The notes: generated from the letters alone by a model not told the origin. A stretch of DNA of 64,000 nt from Janthinobacterium sp. 67 (GCF_002797895.1 NZ_PGES01000001.1:2666001-2730000); one strand, 5' to 3'. Shown: positions 1-10,428, numbered from the stretch's first letter. Translations and numbers: made by a program.

Positions 1-893
1 TGGCGGCCCGCGCCGGCGCCCAGCATGCCGGCGGCCGCGACCAGCCCGCCCAGGCGCAGCAGGGAGACGAGGGGGAAATCCTGGCGCAGGCGCTGGATGG
101 CAATGCTGCTGAGGACAAAGCCAGACAAGATCACGCATTGCAGGGCGATATACGTGGCGTACGAGGCGCCCATTTCCTGCAGCACGAAGATGGGCGAAAA
201 GCCGATCCAGGCCGTCAGGGGCACAGTGGCCAGACCGGCCGTGAACATGCCGAACATGAAGCGCCCGTTGCTGAAAATGGCCGCATAGCTGCGCACGATG
301 GCGGCCAGGTCCGGGCGCGTGACCGGCGGCGCCGTGCGCGGCATGGTCTTGAACAGGCCCAGCAAGGACAGCAGCGCCAGCAGGCCCGAGAGGAAAAAGA
401 CGTAGCGCCAGTCCAGCCGGCTGATGATGGCGCTGCCGAGGATGGGGCCGGCCAGCGGTGCGAGGATGGTGGTGCTCGACAGGATGCTGCTGAGCTTGAC
501 GGCCGCCATGTCGTCGAACAGTTCATGGATCATGGCATAGCCGACGAAGATGAAGCAGCAACCCATGCCCTGGATGAAACGCACGGCGAGAAATTGCTCG
601 ATCGAGGCCGTCAATGGCACGGCCAAGGTGGCCAGCAGGAACAAGGTATTGCCAGTGAGTACGAGCTTGCGCTTGCCGATGCAGTCGGCCAGGGGCCCCA
701 GGAAAATCTGCAGCGAGCTGCCGCCCAGCAGATACAGGCTGAGGGACAGGGGAACGAACTTTTTCTCCGCCTGGAACTCCTCGACGATGCCCAGCATCGC
801 CGGCATGATCATGTCGTTCGACAGATAGATGTTCAGCTCAAAGACGAGGAAAAACGCAAAAAACCACAGCAACTGCTTGGACTTGATGGACAT
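1..893 (-). CDS. MdfA-type MFS multidrug efflux transporter, cut by the left edge
   Basis: The reading frame starts at the ATG complementary to 891-893 and runs off the left edge, so about 297 codons are visible of the roughly 400 usual for the family; the C-terminal membrane helices are missing. The protein is a proton-driven inner-membrane exporter of the DHA1 drug:H+ antiporter group. Helix 1 carries Glu19 and Asp27 (FELNIYLSNDMIMP), the same 8-residue spacing as the two acidic transport residues Glu26 and Asp34 of E. coli MdfA. The loop 2-3 motif A is recognisable as GPLADCIGKRK. Substrates cannot be told from sequence. The gene is monocistronic as far as visible, and a short palindrome lies about 95 bp upstream. 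Confidence 0.85.
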   Translation of the reverse strand, partial: MSIKSKQLLWFFAFFLVFELNIYLSNDMIMPAMLGIVEEFQAEKKFVPLSLSLYLLGGSSLQIFLGPLADCIGKRKLVLTGNTLFLLATLAVPLTASIEQFLAVRFIQGMGCCFIFVGYAMIHELFDDMAAVKLSSILSSTTILAPLAGPILGSAIISRLDWRYVFFLSGLLALLSLLGLFKTMPRTAPPVTRPDLAAIVRSYAAIFSNGRFMFGMFTAGLATVPLTAWIGFSPIFVLQEMGASYATYIALQCVILSGFVLSSIAIQRLRQDFPLVSLLRLGGLVAAAGMLGAGAGR

Positions 894-1203
894 GGCGCGT
901 TCCGTAACGTGGGTGGCTGCCGTCAGTGCGTATCTGCCGTCGGGGCATGGGACGGCGGACACGGCTTCACACTGAAACGTGTACCAATTGTATACCAGTT
1001 CGTATTTTTAACGCCTATTTTTGTGTTTTTTAAATACCGCAGCAATACCACTTAAATGAAATACAGGGAGCTGCGGGATGTGGAATCTGCGCTGAAAAAG
1101 GCGCGGCCAGCGTGCCGGCGCGCGGCAGCGGCCCTGCGGAGGAAGGGAAAAGCGATGCGTACCAGTGCCTGTCGCACCGTTGCGGCGCGGCAGGCACTGC
1201 CGC
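894..1203. other. Gene-free control region between the MFS and esterase genes
   Basis: No convincing gene is visible; open frames here are low-complexity shadows. The AT-rich part at about 976-1055 is the likely promoter region of the leftward MFS gene and contains the near-palindrome described separately. Confidence 0.5.
988..997. promoter_or_regulatory. GntR-like near-palindrome upstream of the MFS gene
   Basis: The 10-mer TTGTATACCA is close to the TnGTATACnA-type half-site arrangement of FadR-subfamily GntR operators. It sits about 95 bp upstream of the transporter start in an AT-rich stretch. No GntR gene is next to it in the window, so the assignment rests only on the short motif. Confidence 0.2.
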
Positions 1204-2403
1204 TTACCGGCGGCGGTGGCTGGCGAAGAAATCGAGCAGCATCTTGCTGGCGTCGGGCTTGGCCTTGTCGTTGAATGGCAGGCTGGCGTCGCCGCCGCTC
1301 CACGCGTGCTCGAGGTGCTCGACCTGCGCCACGCGCAGCAGCACGTCCTTGCCCACCTGATACTCGTGCAGCGCATAGGCATGGGCAGGATTGCGCCCGC
1401 CCGCCGCGCCGCCGGGCAGGCGCTGCGCCGTCACCACGGTATCGGACGGCAAGCGGTTGACGCGCACGCTCTGGCGCACCAGCTGCGTCTGGTTGATGGG
1501 CCGCACCACCTTGTCGGCCAGCCCTTGCAGCAGGATGGTGGGCAGGCGGGGAAACGCGGGCTGGCGCGCCAACACTTCATCGATGGCCGCATCGGCACGG
1601 GCGCTAGCGCCATGCTGCATCACGCCCAGCGCGCCGATCAGGTTATGCCCGGCGCCAAACACGGGCCCGGAATGCAGGCCCAGCGCCGCGAACAGATGGG
1701 GATGGTTCAAGGCCACGATATGCGCCATGCCGGCGCCGGCGGAAATGCCGCAGATATAGATGCGCGCGCGGTCGATCGCATAGCGGGCCGCTACCTGCTC
1801 GATGGCGCCGACGATCAGGCGCACGTCGCCGCCGCCCTCCTGCGTCAGCTTGTCGTACCACTTCCAGCAGCGGCGCGCATGCGAGCGCAGCGATTGCTGC
1901 GGATACAGCACGGCGTAGCCCTTGCGCTCGGCCAGACGGTTCATGCGCGTGCCGTCGGCAAACTGCGTGGCGCTCTGCTCGCAGCCGTGCAGCATCACCA
2001 GCAGCGGCCGGCCCCGGCTGCGCATGGCGGCGCTCGGCGCCTTCTCGGGCAGGTACAGGAAATACGGCAGGCGCCGGCCCGGCAACTGCCCCAGTTCCGG
2101 CAGCGGCGCATAATGGGCGGCCAGCCACTTGCCCGGCGGGGGCGCCGTTCGCTTGCGCACGCGCGGCGGCGACAGGGGCGTGGCAAAGGGCGCCAGCGAG
2201 GGCGTCGCATCGCCAGCCGGCCTGGCACGCGGCTTGGCGATTGTTTTGGCCTTGCCCTTGGCCACGGGCTTGCTGCGGGGTTTGGCCGTGGGCTTGGCCG
2301 GCACGGGGCCGAACAGCACCTTGGCCAGCCGGGTCGCCGTGCGCTGCTGCGCCTTACCGGCGCGCAATAGCCCGCGCAGCCATTTGGTGGCGGGCTTTAC
2401 CAT
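1204..2403 (-). CDS. PHB-depolymerase-family esterase (alpha/beta hydrolase)
   Basis: A 399-aa serine hydrolase of the esterase_phb family (poly(3-hydroxyalkanoate) depolymerase / feruloyl-esterase-like, LpqC-type). Residues 1-90 are a basic Lys/Pro/Ala-rich tail without a recognisable signal peptide. The catalytic domain starts near residue 105, with the oxyanion HGCEQSA at about 139-145 and the nucleophile elbow GISAG with Ser221. The family cleaves polyester or aryl-ester bonds; the actual substrate is unknown. Lack of a signal peptide argues against a classical secreted PHB depolymerase. The gene stands alone, divergent from the PRC-barrel gene. Confidence 0.85.
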   Translation of the reverse strand: MVKPATKWLRGLLRAGKAQQRTATRLAKVLFGPVPAKPTAKPRSKPVAKGKAKTIAKPRARPAGDATPSLAPFATPLSPPRVRKRTAPPPGKWLAAHYAPLPELGQLPGRRLPYFLYLPEKAPSAAMRSRGRPLLVMLHGCEQSATQFADGTRMNRLAERKGYAVLYPQQSLRSHARRCWKWYDKLTQEGGGDVRLIVGAIEQVAARYAIDRARIYICGISAGAGMAHIVALNHPHLFAALGLHSGPVFGAGHNLIGALGVMQHGASARADAAIDEVLARQPAFPRLPTILLQGLADKVVRPINQTQLVRQSVRVNRLPSDTVVTAQRLPGGAAGGRNPAHAYALHEYQVGKDVLLRVAQVEHLEHAWSGGDASLPFNDKAKPDASKMLLDFFASHRRR

Positions 2404-2641
2404 GACACGCGGCGCGCGTGTCGTTGTGGAGCATACCGCAAGTTCATCCTACTGCAGCGTTGCGTCATCAGCATGTGCGGCTCCTCCTTGGAACGCATAG
2501 AGTACCGCAATTGGCTGACAGCACCGTACGTTTGCACACGGATAAAAGTGCCGCTGGCACCATTGAGGCAGATCAAACGCGACATAGTGCGTATGCTTAA
2601 TCTGGATGTTCGATCAGCACTTCACACGAGGAGAGAACACC

Positions 2642-3229
2642 ATGAGCTATCTGGACCGCGATATCCTGGGCATGTACCGCAACCACGACGGCCCGGGGCC
2701 GGCCCTGATGGGGGCCGATACCCTGATCGGGGACGATGTCTACAATCACAACGACGAGGAGCTGGGCGACATCAAGGAAATCATGCTCGACATGCGCACC
2801 GGCCAGATCGCCTATGCCGTGCTGTCCTTCGGCGGCGTCCTGGGCATGGGCGACAAGCTGTTTGCCGTGCCTTGGGAACGCCTGACCCTGGACACCGTCA
2901 ACAAGCGCTTCCTGCTGAACGTGGACAAAGAATTGCTGAAAAACGCTCCCGGCTTCGACAAGGACAACTGGCCCGACATGGGCAGCGAAGCCTGGAACCA
3001 GCAGATGGAAGCGTTCTACGGCAGCGGCACGCGCTACGGCAGCATGGCAGGCAGCCACATGCCATCGGGCAGCGACCTGCGCGGCGGCGCCAGCCTGCAA
3101 TCGGGCAGCGAAGGCAGCATGTCCGGCAGCTCCATGAGCGGCAGCCGCGCCGGCACGGGCAGCAGCCAGGGCGACCTGGGCTCGCGCTCCTCGCTCGGCG
3201 ACGATGATGATCTCAATAGGCGCACTTGA
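2642..3229 (+). CDS. PRC-barrel domain protein
   Basis: The ATG at 2642 is chosen because AGGAGAG lies 6-10 bases upstream; an in-frame ATG 36 bases earlier lacks such a site. The 195-aa product has a PRC-barrel at about residues 25-100 (DDVYNHNDEELGDIKEIMLD, then GVLGMGDKLFAVPW), a fold used in photosynthetic reaction-centre H subunits, RimM and many stress proteins. The last third is a low-complexity Gly/Ser-rich tail (about 120-185) ending in an acidic DDDD stretch. The family is usually linked to general stress, but a specific role cannot be read from the sequence. Confidence 0.85.
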   Translation: MSYLDRDILGMYRNHDGPGPALMGADTLIGDDVYNHNDEELGDIKEIMLDMRTGQIAYAVLSFGGVLGMGDKLFAVPWERLTLDTVNKRFLLNVDKELLKNAPGFDKDNWPDMGSEAWNQQMEAFYGSGTRYGSMAGSHMPSGSDLRGGASLQSGSEGSMSGSSMSGSRAGTGSSQGDLGSRSSLGDDDDLNRRT

Positions 3230-3270
3230 GAAACCAGGTGAAGGCAGGTCGGGTAGATCAGGTAGGTCGG

Positions 3271-3438
3271 GTAGGTCGGATTAGCGGCGCAGCCGCGTAA
3301 TCCGACACCACCGGCGACACTATTAACACCACTAAACCGCCAAACCGTAACCCGGCTGGCACCGCTAATCCTATCCACCGTCGCGCCAACGATATTGTCG
3401 GATTACGCGCGCCTTTCGGACGCGCTAATCCGACCTAC
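3271..3438. repeat. REPIN-like inverted pair, family A, at the hrpA 3' end
   Basis: A forward unit (GTAGGTCGGATTAGCG then CGTAATCCGACACCA, 3271-3310) and a reverse unit (3397-3438) flank about 86 bp. Each unit folds into a hairpin with GTCGGATTA / TAATCCGAC arms and one unpaired base beside the inner arm. Just upstream (3247-3270) the GTAGGTCGG motif is repeated in degenerate tandem. The reverse unit's GGTAGGTCGG flank contains the TAG stop of hrpA. The same family recurs at 38715-38815 and 38921-38997. Confidence 0.8.
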
Positions 3439-6400
3439 CGCTGCATCGACTCCCATATCTTTTGCAGGCGCTTGGCCGACACCGGCATCGGCGTGCGCAA
3501 TTCCTGCGCAAACAGCGACACGCGCAGCTCTTCCAGCATCCAGCGGAAGTCGACGAGTTTCGGGTCCGTGTTCTTGCCGGCCTGGCGGTCCTTGGCCTGG
3601 CGCAGATACGGCGCGGCGGCCGATTGCCATTCGGCCATGAGCTTGGTGTCGCGCGCAGGGTCGGCGCGCAGCTTTTCCAGGCGCACGTTGATCGCTTTCA
3701 GATAGCGGGGGAAATGCGCCAGCTGCGTGTACTCGTTTTCCGTCAGGAAGCGTTTATGTACGAGTCCCTGCAGCTGCGACTGGATATCGGTGGCGGCCGC
3801 GGCCGGGATATTTTGCAGGCGCTTGGGCAAGCCGTGGAATTCCGTCAGCACTTGCGACAGCAAACGGGCGATTTCATTGACCAGCAAGACGAGGCGCGAC
3901 TTGCCCTCCGCCTGGCGCTTGGCGAACGAGGCGGCATCCAGCGGCAGCGGATCTTGCAGGCAGGCGATGTCGAGCGCCTTGTTGATGATTTGCTCGCGCA
4001 ACTCTTCCTGCGAACCGAGGGCCATGAATTGCATGCCCATCTGCTGCAGGCCGGGAATGCTTTTCTCGACGTACTTGATCTGCTCCTTCATTTGCAGCGC
4101 GAACAAGCGGCGCAAACCGATCTTGTGCGTGCGGGCGGCCACGGTCGGGTCGTCAAACACTTCCAGGTCGCAATGCGTGCCCTTGTCCACCAGCGCGGGG
4201 AAACCGATCAGTGTCAGCTTGCCCTGCACGATTTCTAGCAGCTCCGGCAATTCGCCGAAGGTCCAGGCCGTCAAGCCCATGTGCTGCGAGACGGTGGCGT
4301 TGCCTGACGCCGGCGCGGCCGCAGCGGCTGCGCCCTTGGCCGGCGCGCCACCCTTGCCCGCCGCCGCGTTGACGGCGGCGCCCTGCGCTTGCGCCTGCAG
4401 CCGCGACGCCACTTGCGCGCCCGCCACCTTGGCACCCGGTGTGCCCGTGCCGGACACGCCCGATACTTCGGCCAGCTTCTGGAAACTCTGGCGCGCCTGG
4501 CCGCCGAATTCCGCTTGCAGGGTGGCCAGGTTGCGGCCCATGTCGAGCTGGCGGCCATGCTCGTCGATCACCTTGAAATTCATGAAGTGATGGGCAGGCA
4601 GGGTTTCCGGCTTGAAGTCCGTCGTCAGCACGTTGATGGTGATCTGCGTGCGGATATCAAGAATGATGGCGTCGACCAGGTCACCGCGGCCAAACACGCC
4701 CGCTGCATGCACGCGCTCGCAGAATTTCGCGGCGTAATCGGGCAGCGGCACGCAGTGGCGGCGCAGCTTTTGCGGCAGGGATTTCAACAGCAGGTGCACT
4801 TTTTCCTTCAGCATGCCCGGCACCAGCCATTCGCAGCGCTCGCGCGGCAACTGGTTCAAGGCATACAGCGGCACGCTCAAGGTCACGCCATCGCGCACGC
4901 TGCCCGGCTCGAAGTGGTACGTCAGGCCCATTTCCAGGCCCGTCACGGACATGGTTTTCGGGAACAGGTCGGTCGTCACGCCGGCCGCCTCGTGGCGCAT
5001 CAGCTCTTCGCGGTTCAGATACAGCAGCTTCGGATTGTCGCGCGTGGCTTCCTTGTGCCATTTCTCGAAACCGGCGCCATTGCACACGTCCGCCGGCAGC
5101 AGCTTGTCGTAGAAGGCGGCGATCAGTTCATCGTCGACCAGCACGTCCAGGCGGCGCGATTTATGTTCAAGGTTTTCGATGTCCTTGATCAGCTTGTGGT
5201 TGTGCGCAAAGAAGGGCGCGCGCGTGTCGAAGTCGCCGCCGACGAGCGCGTCGCGAATGAAGATTTCACGCGCTTCCGGCAAGTTGAAATTGCCGTAGTT
5301 GATGCGGCGCTGGCTGTACACCACCAGGCCATACAATGTTGCCCGCTCGGACGCCGTTACCTGCGCCGAGCGTTTTTCCCAGCGCGGCTCGCCCCACGAT
5401 TTCTTCAGCAAATGCACGCCGACTTTTTCCAGCCACTCGGGCTGGATCTGCGCCACGCAGCGCGCGTACAGGCGCGTCGTGTCGACCAGTTCGGCCGCCA
5501 TGATCCACTTGCCCGGTTTTTTCAGCAGCGAGGAACCGGGCCAGATATGGAACTTGATGCCGCGCGCGCCCAGATAGCCGGCGCCCGGCTCGTCCTCGCC
5601 CTTGAAACCGATATTGCCCAGCAAACCGGTCAGCAAGGCCATGTGCAGGTTATCGTAGGTGGCCGGCGCTTCGTTCAAGCGCCAGCCCTGCTCCTTGACG
5701 ATGGTCAGCAGCTGCGAATGCACGTCGCGCCATTCGCGCAAGCGCATCTGCGACAGGAAATTCGTGCGGCAATTGTCCTGCAGCTGGCGGTTGGTTTTCT
5801 TGTGCTCGATGGCGGACTCGAACCAGCGCCAGATTTTCAGGTAGCTCAAGAATTCCGACTTTTCATCGGCGAATTTCTTGTGCGCCTCATCGGCCGCCTG
5901 CTGGTGTTCCATCGGACGGTCGCGCGGGTCCTGCACGGACAGGGCCGAGGCGACGATCAGCACTTCCGTCAGGCACGCGTTATCGAGCGCGGCGAGTATC
6001 ATGCGGCCCACGCGCGGGTCCAGCGGCAGCTTGGCCAGCTTGTTGCCCAGCGGCGTGAGTTTATTGACTTCATCGACGGCGCCCAGTTCCTGCAGCAACT
6101 GGTAACCGTCGGCGATCGCGCGCGCCAGCGGCGGCTCGATGAAGGGGAAGGTTTCCACGTCCGTCAGGTGCAAGGACTTCATGCGCAGGATGACGGCGGC
6201 CAGCGAGGAGCGCAGGATTTCCGGCTCCGTGAATTTCGGGCGCAGCAGATAATCCTGCTCTTCGTACAAACGGATGCAGACGCCGTCGGCCACGCGGCCG
6301 CAACGCCCGGCGCGCTGGTTGGCGGCGGACTGGGCGATCGGTTCGACCTGCAATTGCTCCACTTTATTGCGGTAGCTATAGCGTTTCACGCGCGCCAGGC

Positions 6401-7637
6401 CAGCGTCGACCACGTAGCGGATGCCGGGCACGGTCAGCGAGGTTTCCGCCACGTTGGTGGCCAGCACGATGCGGCGCGCATTGCTGGTCTTGAAAACGCG
6501 TTCCTGCTCTTCGGCCGACAGGCGGGCGAACAGGGGCAAAATCTCCACGTGCGGCGGATGGTGCTTGCGCAACGCTTCGGCGCAGTCGCGGATTTCGCGC
6601 TCGCCCGGCAGGAACACCAGCACGTCGCCCGAACCGATGCGGCACAGCTCTTCCACGCCATCGACGACGGCATCCATCAGGTCGCGCTTTTCACGCGCGG
6701 CGGCCGTCCTCTGTCCTGGCTTGTCGGCGTTCGCGCCCGAGCCGGGCATGGCCACCTGTTCGCGCTCGACGGGACGGTAGCGCACTTCCACCTGGTACAG
6801 ACGGCCCGACACTTCGATCACGGGCGCCGGTTTTTCCGGCGTGCCGAAATGGCGCGCAAAACGTTCCGCGTCGATGGTGGCCGACGTGATGATGATTTTC
6901 AGGTCGGGCCGGCGCGGCAGCAGCTGTTTCAGGTAGCCGAGCAGGAAGTCGATGTTCAGGCTGCGTTCGTGCGCTTCATCGATGATGATGGTGTCGTAAT
7001 TTTTCAACAACGGATCGGTCTGCGTCTCGGCCAGCAAGATACCGTCCGTCATCAGCTTGACGGACGCGCCCTTCGTCAGGGTGTCGGCAAAGCGCACCTT
7101 GAAACCGACCGTTTCGCCCAAGGGCGTACCCAGTTCCTGCGCGATGCGCTTGGCCGTCGACGAGGCGGCGATACGGCGCGGCTGCGTGTGGCCGATCATG
7201 CCCTTCTGTCCGCGTCCCAGTTCCAGGCAAATCTTCGGCAGTTGCGTCGTCTTGCCGGACCCCGTCTCGCCCGACACGATGATGACCTGGTTTTCCATCA
7301 AGGCCTTGGCGATTTCCGCGCGCCGGCCCGAGACGGGCAAGTCTTCCGGATACGTGATCGGTGGCAGCGGGTTGCGGAACGCCTTTTCCGCTTCGCGCGC
7401 GGCGCGGGCGGCATCCCGGCTTTCCCGGCTTTCCTGTCCCTCGCGCGGCGCGCGCTGCTGCTGTTGCTGCCGCTGTTGTTCTTTCGGCTGCTCCGCGCGC
7501 GCCGGCTGCCTTTGCTGGCTCACGGGCGGGCGCTGGCGGCCCTGCGCAGGCGTGGCGGCAGACGTGGAAACACCCCCGCTGACGGGCACATTTGCAACGT
7601 TGGAAGGAGGGGAAGACTTATTGCTGGCTGAAGACAT
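3435..7637 (-). CDS. hrpA: ATP-dependent RNA helicase HrpA (DEAH box)
   Basis: A 1400-aa DEAH/RHA helicase, slightly longer than E. coli HrpA (about 1300 aa). A Gln/Arg-rich disordered N-terminus (1-90) precedes the Walker A GETGSGKT (123-130), the DEAH box (220-223), the helicase C domain with QRAGRCGR, the HA2/OB segments and the HrpA-specific DUF3418 C-terminal region. An Ala/Gly-rich insertion lies near residues 1055-1100. The family remodels mRNA-ribosome complexes and rescues stalled ribosomes. The TAG stop lies inside the flank of a family-A repeat, so the 3' end may have been trimmed or replaced by repeat insertion. A long open frame on the opposite strand is only a GC-rich shadow. 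Confidence 0.95.
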   Translation of the reverse strand: MSSASNKSSPPSNVANVPVSGGVSTSAATPAQGRQRPPVSQQRQPARAEQPKEQQRQQQQQRAPREGQESRESRDAARAAREAEKAFRNPLPPITYPEDLPVSGRRAEIAKALMENQVIIVSGETGSGKTTQLPKICLELGRGQKGMIGHTQPRRIAASSTAKRIAQELGTPLGETVGFKVRFADTLTKGASVKLMTDGILLAETQTDPLLKNYDTIIIDEAHERSLNIDFLLGYLKQLLPRRPDLKIIITSATIDAERFARHFGTPEKPAPVIEVSGRLYQVEVRYRPVEREQVAMPGSGANADKPGQRTAAAREKRDLMDAVVDGVEELCRIGSGDVLVFLPGEREIRDCAEALRKHHPPHVEILPLFARLSAEEQERVFKTSNARRIVLATNVAETSLTVPGIRYVVDAGLARVKRYSYRNKVEQLQVEPIAQSAANQRAGRCGRVADGVCIRLYEEQDYLLRPKFTEPEILRSSLAAVILRMKSLHLTDVETFPFIEPPLARAIADGYQLLQELGAVDEVNKLTPLGNKLAKLPLDPRVGRMILAALDNACLTEVLIVASALSVQDPRDRPMEHQQAADEAHKKFADEKSEFLSYLKIWRWFESAIEHKKTNRQLQDNCRTNFLSQMRLREWRDVHSQLLTIVKEQGWRLNEAPATYDNLHMALLTGLLGNIGFKGEDEPGAGYLGARGIKFHIWPGSSLLKKPGKWIMAAELVDTTRLYARCVAQIQPEWLEKVGVHLLKKSWGEPRWEKRSAQVTASERATLYGLVVYSQRRINYGNFNLPEAREIFIRDALVGGDFDTRAPFFAHNHKLIKDIENLEHKSRRLDVLVDDELIAAFYDKLLPADVCNGAGFEKWHKEATRDNPKLLYLNREELMRHEAAGVTTDLFPKTMSVTGLEMGLTYHFEPGSVRDGVTLSVPLYALNQLPRERCEWLVPGMLKEKVHLLLKSLPQKLRRHCVPLPDYAAKFCERVHAAGVFGRGDLVDAIILDIRTQITINVLTTDFKPETLPAHHFMNFKVIDEHGRQLDMGRNLATLQAEFGGQARQSFQKLAEVSGVSGTGTPGAKVAGAQVASRLQAQAQGAAVNAAAGKGGAPAKGAAAAAAPASGNATVSQHMGLTAWTFGELPELLEIVQGKLTLIGFPALVDKGTHCDLEVFDDPTVAARTHKIGLRRLFALQMKEQIKYVEKSIPGLQQMGMQFMALGSQEELREQIINKALDIACLQDPLPLDAASFAKRQAEGKSRLVLLVNEIARLLSQVLTEFHGLPKRLQNIPAAAATDIQSQLQGLVHKRFLTENEYTQLAHFPRYLKAINVRLEKLRADPARDTKLMAEWQSAAAPYLRQAKDRQAGKNTDPKLVDFRWMLEELRVSLFAQELRTPMPVSAKRLQKIWESMQR

Positions 7638-7681
7638 TGTTTTTTTACAGGTATTTTAAGCGCGCACATCGCGCAGCGAAT

Positions 7682-7687
7682 TATAAT
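7682..7687 (+). promoter_or_regulatory. Perfect TATAAT -10 box for argA
   Basis: TATAAT lies between the divergent hrpA and argA starts. A start site 7-8 bases downstream would coincide with the argA ATG at 7695, implying a leaderless or nearly leaderless mRNA. No good -35 box is seen at 17 bp. Confidence 0.4.
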
Positions 7688-7694
7688 GCGCTTA

Positions 7695-9005
7695 ATGGAA
7701 AACCCTACCCAATTCGTCCAATGGCTGCGCTCCGTCGCGCCCTACATCCACGCCTTTCGCGGCAAGACCTTCGTGGTCGCCTTCCCCGGTGAACTCGTCA
7801 GCGCCGGGGCGCTGCAGGTGCTGGCCCATGATTTGTCCCTGCTGCATGCGCTGGACATCAATGTCACCGTCGTCTACGGCTCGCGGCCGCAGGTGGCGGA
7901 ACAGCTGGCCCTGCGTAACGTCGAAGGCCGCTTCCACAACGGCGTGCGCATCACGGACATCGCCGCGCTGGAATGCGCGAAAGAGGCCGCCGGCGAGCTG
8001 CGCCTCGATATCGAGGCCGCGTTCAGCCAGGGCTTGCCGAACACGCCCATGTCGCATGCGGCCATCCGTATCATTTCAGGCAACTTCATCACGGCGCGTC
8101 CGCTGGGCGTGATCGATGGCGTGGACCTGGAACTGACGGGCATCACGCGCAAGGTCGACGCCGAAACCATCCATTCCATCCTCGGTTCGGACGGCCTGGT
8201 GCTGTTGTCGCCGCTGGGCTTCTCGCCCACGGGCGAGGCGTTCAACCTCACCATGGAAGACGTGGCGTGCAGCGCCGCCATCGCCCTGCACGCGGACAAA
8301 CTGATTTTCATTACCGAAACGCCAATGATGGAAGACGCGACGGGCGTGGAAATCCGCGAACTGTCGTCGCACCAGGCCGAAGCCGTGCTGATGGCAGGCT
8401 TCCTGCCCGACGCCACGGCGTTTTATTTGAAACATTGCGTCAAGGCTTGCCACAACGGCGTCGAGCGCTCGCACATCGTGCCATTCTCGATGGACGGTTC
8501 GGCCTTGCTGGAATTGTTTACCCATGATGGCGTCGGTACCATGATCAGCCATGAAAACCTGGAAAGCCTGCGCCAGGCCACCATCGAAGACGTGGGCGGC
8601 ATCATCAAACTGATCGAGCCGCTGGAGGCGGACGGCACTTTGGTGAAACGTGGCCGCGAGCTGATCGAGCGCGAGATCGATTATTTCTCCGTCATCGAGC
8701 ATGACGGCGTGATCTTCGGCTGCGCCGCCCTGTACCCGTTCCCCGCGCAAAAGATGGCGGAAATGGCATGCCTGACCGTCAATCCTGAAGTGCAAGCCCA
8801 GGGCGACGGCGAGCGCATCCTGAAACACATGGAAAACCGCGCGCGCGCCGCCGGCCTGAACAAACTGTTCGTGCTGACCACGCGCACCTCGCACTGGTTC
8901 AAGAAACGCGGCTTCGTGCCGGCCACCGTCGACGATTTGCCGAAGGACCGCCAGCATATGTACAACTGGCAGCGCAAGTCGCAGGTGCTCATCAAGACCC
9001 TGTAA
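7695..9005 (+). CDS. argA: Amino-acid N-acetyltransferase (N-acetylglutamate synthase)
   Basis: The enzyme acetylates L-glutamate with acetyl-CoA, the first step of arginine biosynthesis, in the cytoplasm. About residues 20-280 form the amino-acid-kinase fold that binds arginine as feedback inhibitor; about 290-435 form the GNAT acetyltransferase domain (EHDGVIFGCAALYPF, then VNPEVQAQGDGERIL). The 436-aa length matches the classical ArgA. I choose the ATG at 7695 (MENPTQFVQWLRSVAPYIHAF); an ATG three codons earlier overlaps a perfect -10 box. A bidirectional terminator follows the gene. Confidence 0.93.
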   Translation: MENPTQFVQWLRSVAPYIHAFRGKTFVVAFPGELVSAGALQVLAHDLSLLHALDINVTVVYGSRPQVAEQLALRNVEGRFHNGVRITDIAALECAKEAAGELRLDIEAAFSQGLPNTPMSHAAIRIISGNFITARPLGVIDGVDLELTGITRKVDAETIHSILGSDGLVLLSPLGFSPTGEAFNLTMEDVACSAAIALHADKLIFITETPMMEDATGVEIRELSSHQAEAVLMAGFLPDATAFYLKHCVKACHNGVERSHIVPFSMDGSALLELFTHDGVGTMISHENLESLRQATIEDVGGIIKLIEPLEADGTLVKRGRELIEREIDYFSVIEHDGVIFGCAALYPFPAQKMAEMACLTVNPEVQAQGDGERILKHMENRARAAGLNKLFVLTTRTSHWFKKRGFVPATVDDLPKDRQHMYNWQRKSQVLIKTL

Positions 9006-9017
9006 CCCTGAACAAAG

Positions 9018-9044
9018 AAAAAGCCCGGCATGCCGGGCTTTTTT
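9018..9044. terminator. Bidirectional rho-independent terminator between argA and kdsA
   Basis: A self-complementary hairpin with AAAAAGCCCGGCA and its mirror TGCCGGGCTTTTTT gives a GC-rich stem flanked by A- and T-tracts on both sides, so it can stop the convergent argA and kdsA transcripts. Confidence 0.9.
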
Positions 9045-9056
9045 ACGTTGGAACCG

Positions 9057-9998
<942 letters not shown>

Positions 9999-10121
9999 TC
10001 AAATTTGATCCAGCGCAAGGGCGCGGCAAACGGCGTGTCGCCAGGCCGCGACGGCCCCGCGAGGGCCGGCGCAAAGTGCCTTATAATCACGCTTTATCTC
10101 TACACTGATTCAGGAGCACAG

Positions 10122-10394
10122 ATGGCCCGCACGATCCACTGCATCAAACTCAACAAGGAAGCCGAAGGACTGGATTTCCCGCCGTACCCGGGCGAACTGG
10201 GCAAAAAGATTTACGAATCCGTGTCGAAGGAAGCATGGGCTGCCTGGCTCAAGCACCAGACCATGCTGGTCAATGAAAACCGGCTGAACCTGGCCGACGC
10301 GCGCGCCCGCAAATACCTGGCCACACAGATGGAAAAGCATTTCTTCGGCGATGGCGCCGATGCGGCCATGGGTTACGTGCCGCCAACGGAGTAA
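10122..10394 (+). CDS. yggX: Fe(2+)-trafficking / oxidative damage protection protein YggX
   Basis: A 90-aa cytoplasmic protein matching the whole YggX family, starting [30 protein letters not shown] with the conserved single Cys7. The family helps protect Fe-S clusters and supplies iron. The ATG at 10122 follows CAGGAGC by about 8 bases; a longer frame beginning near 10005 lacks support. A TATAAT-like box (TTATAAT, about 10081-10087) lies 35 bp upstream. Confidence 0.95.
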   Translation: MARTIHCIKLNKEAEGLDFPPYPGELGKKIYESVSKEAWAAWLKHQTMLVNENRLNLADARARKYLATQMEKHFFGDGADAAMGYVPPTE

Positions 10395-10405
10395 GTTTTA
10401 TCGCT

Positions 10406-10428
10406 TGCCCGTGACCACGTCACGGGCA
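10406..10428 (+). terminator. Possible terminator hairpin after yggX
   Basis: TGCCCGTGAC, loop CAC, GTCACGGGCA forms a perfect 10-bp stem just after the yggX stop, followed by a weak GTTT tract, so termination efficiency is uncertain. Confidence 0.45.

Noticed and set aside
3241..3275. Short tandem GTAGGTCGG copies as a possible CRISPR or iteron array
   Set aside because: Units are about 9 bp without unique spacers, and they continue directly into the family-A hairpin; best read as repeat-edge slippage.
4389..7631. 1080-aa open frame on the + strand opposite hrpA
   Set aside because: It has no recognisable domain, is full of His/Gln/Arg low complexity, and mirrors the codon pattern of hrpA on the other strand. 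Such antisense frames are common at this GC content.
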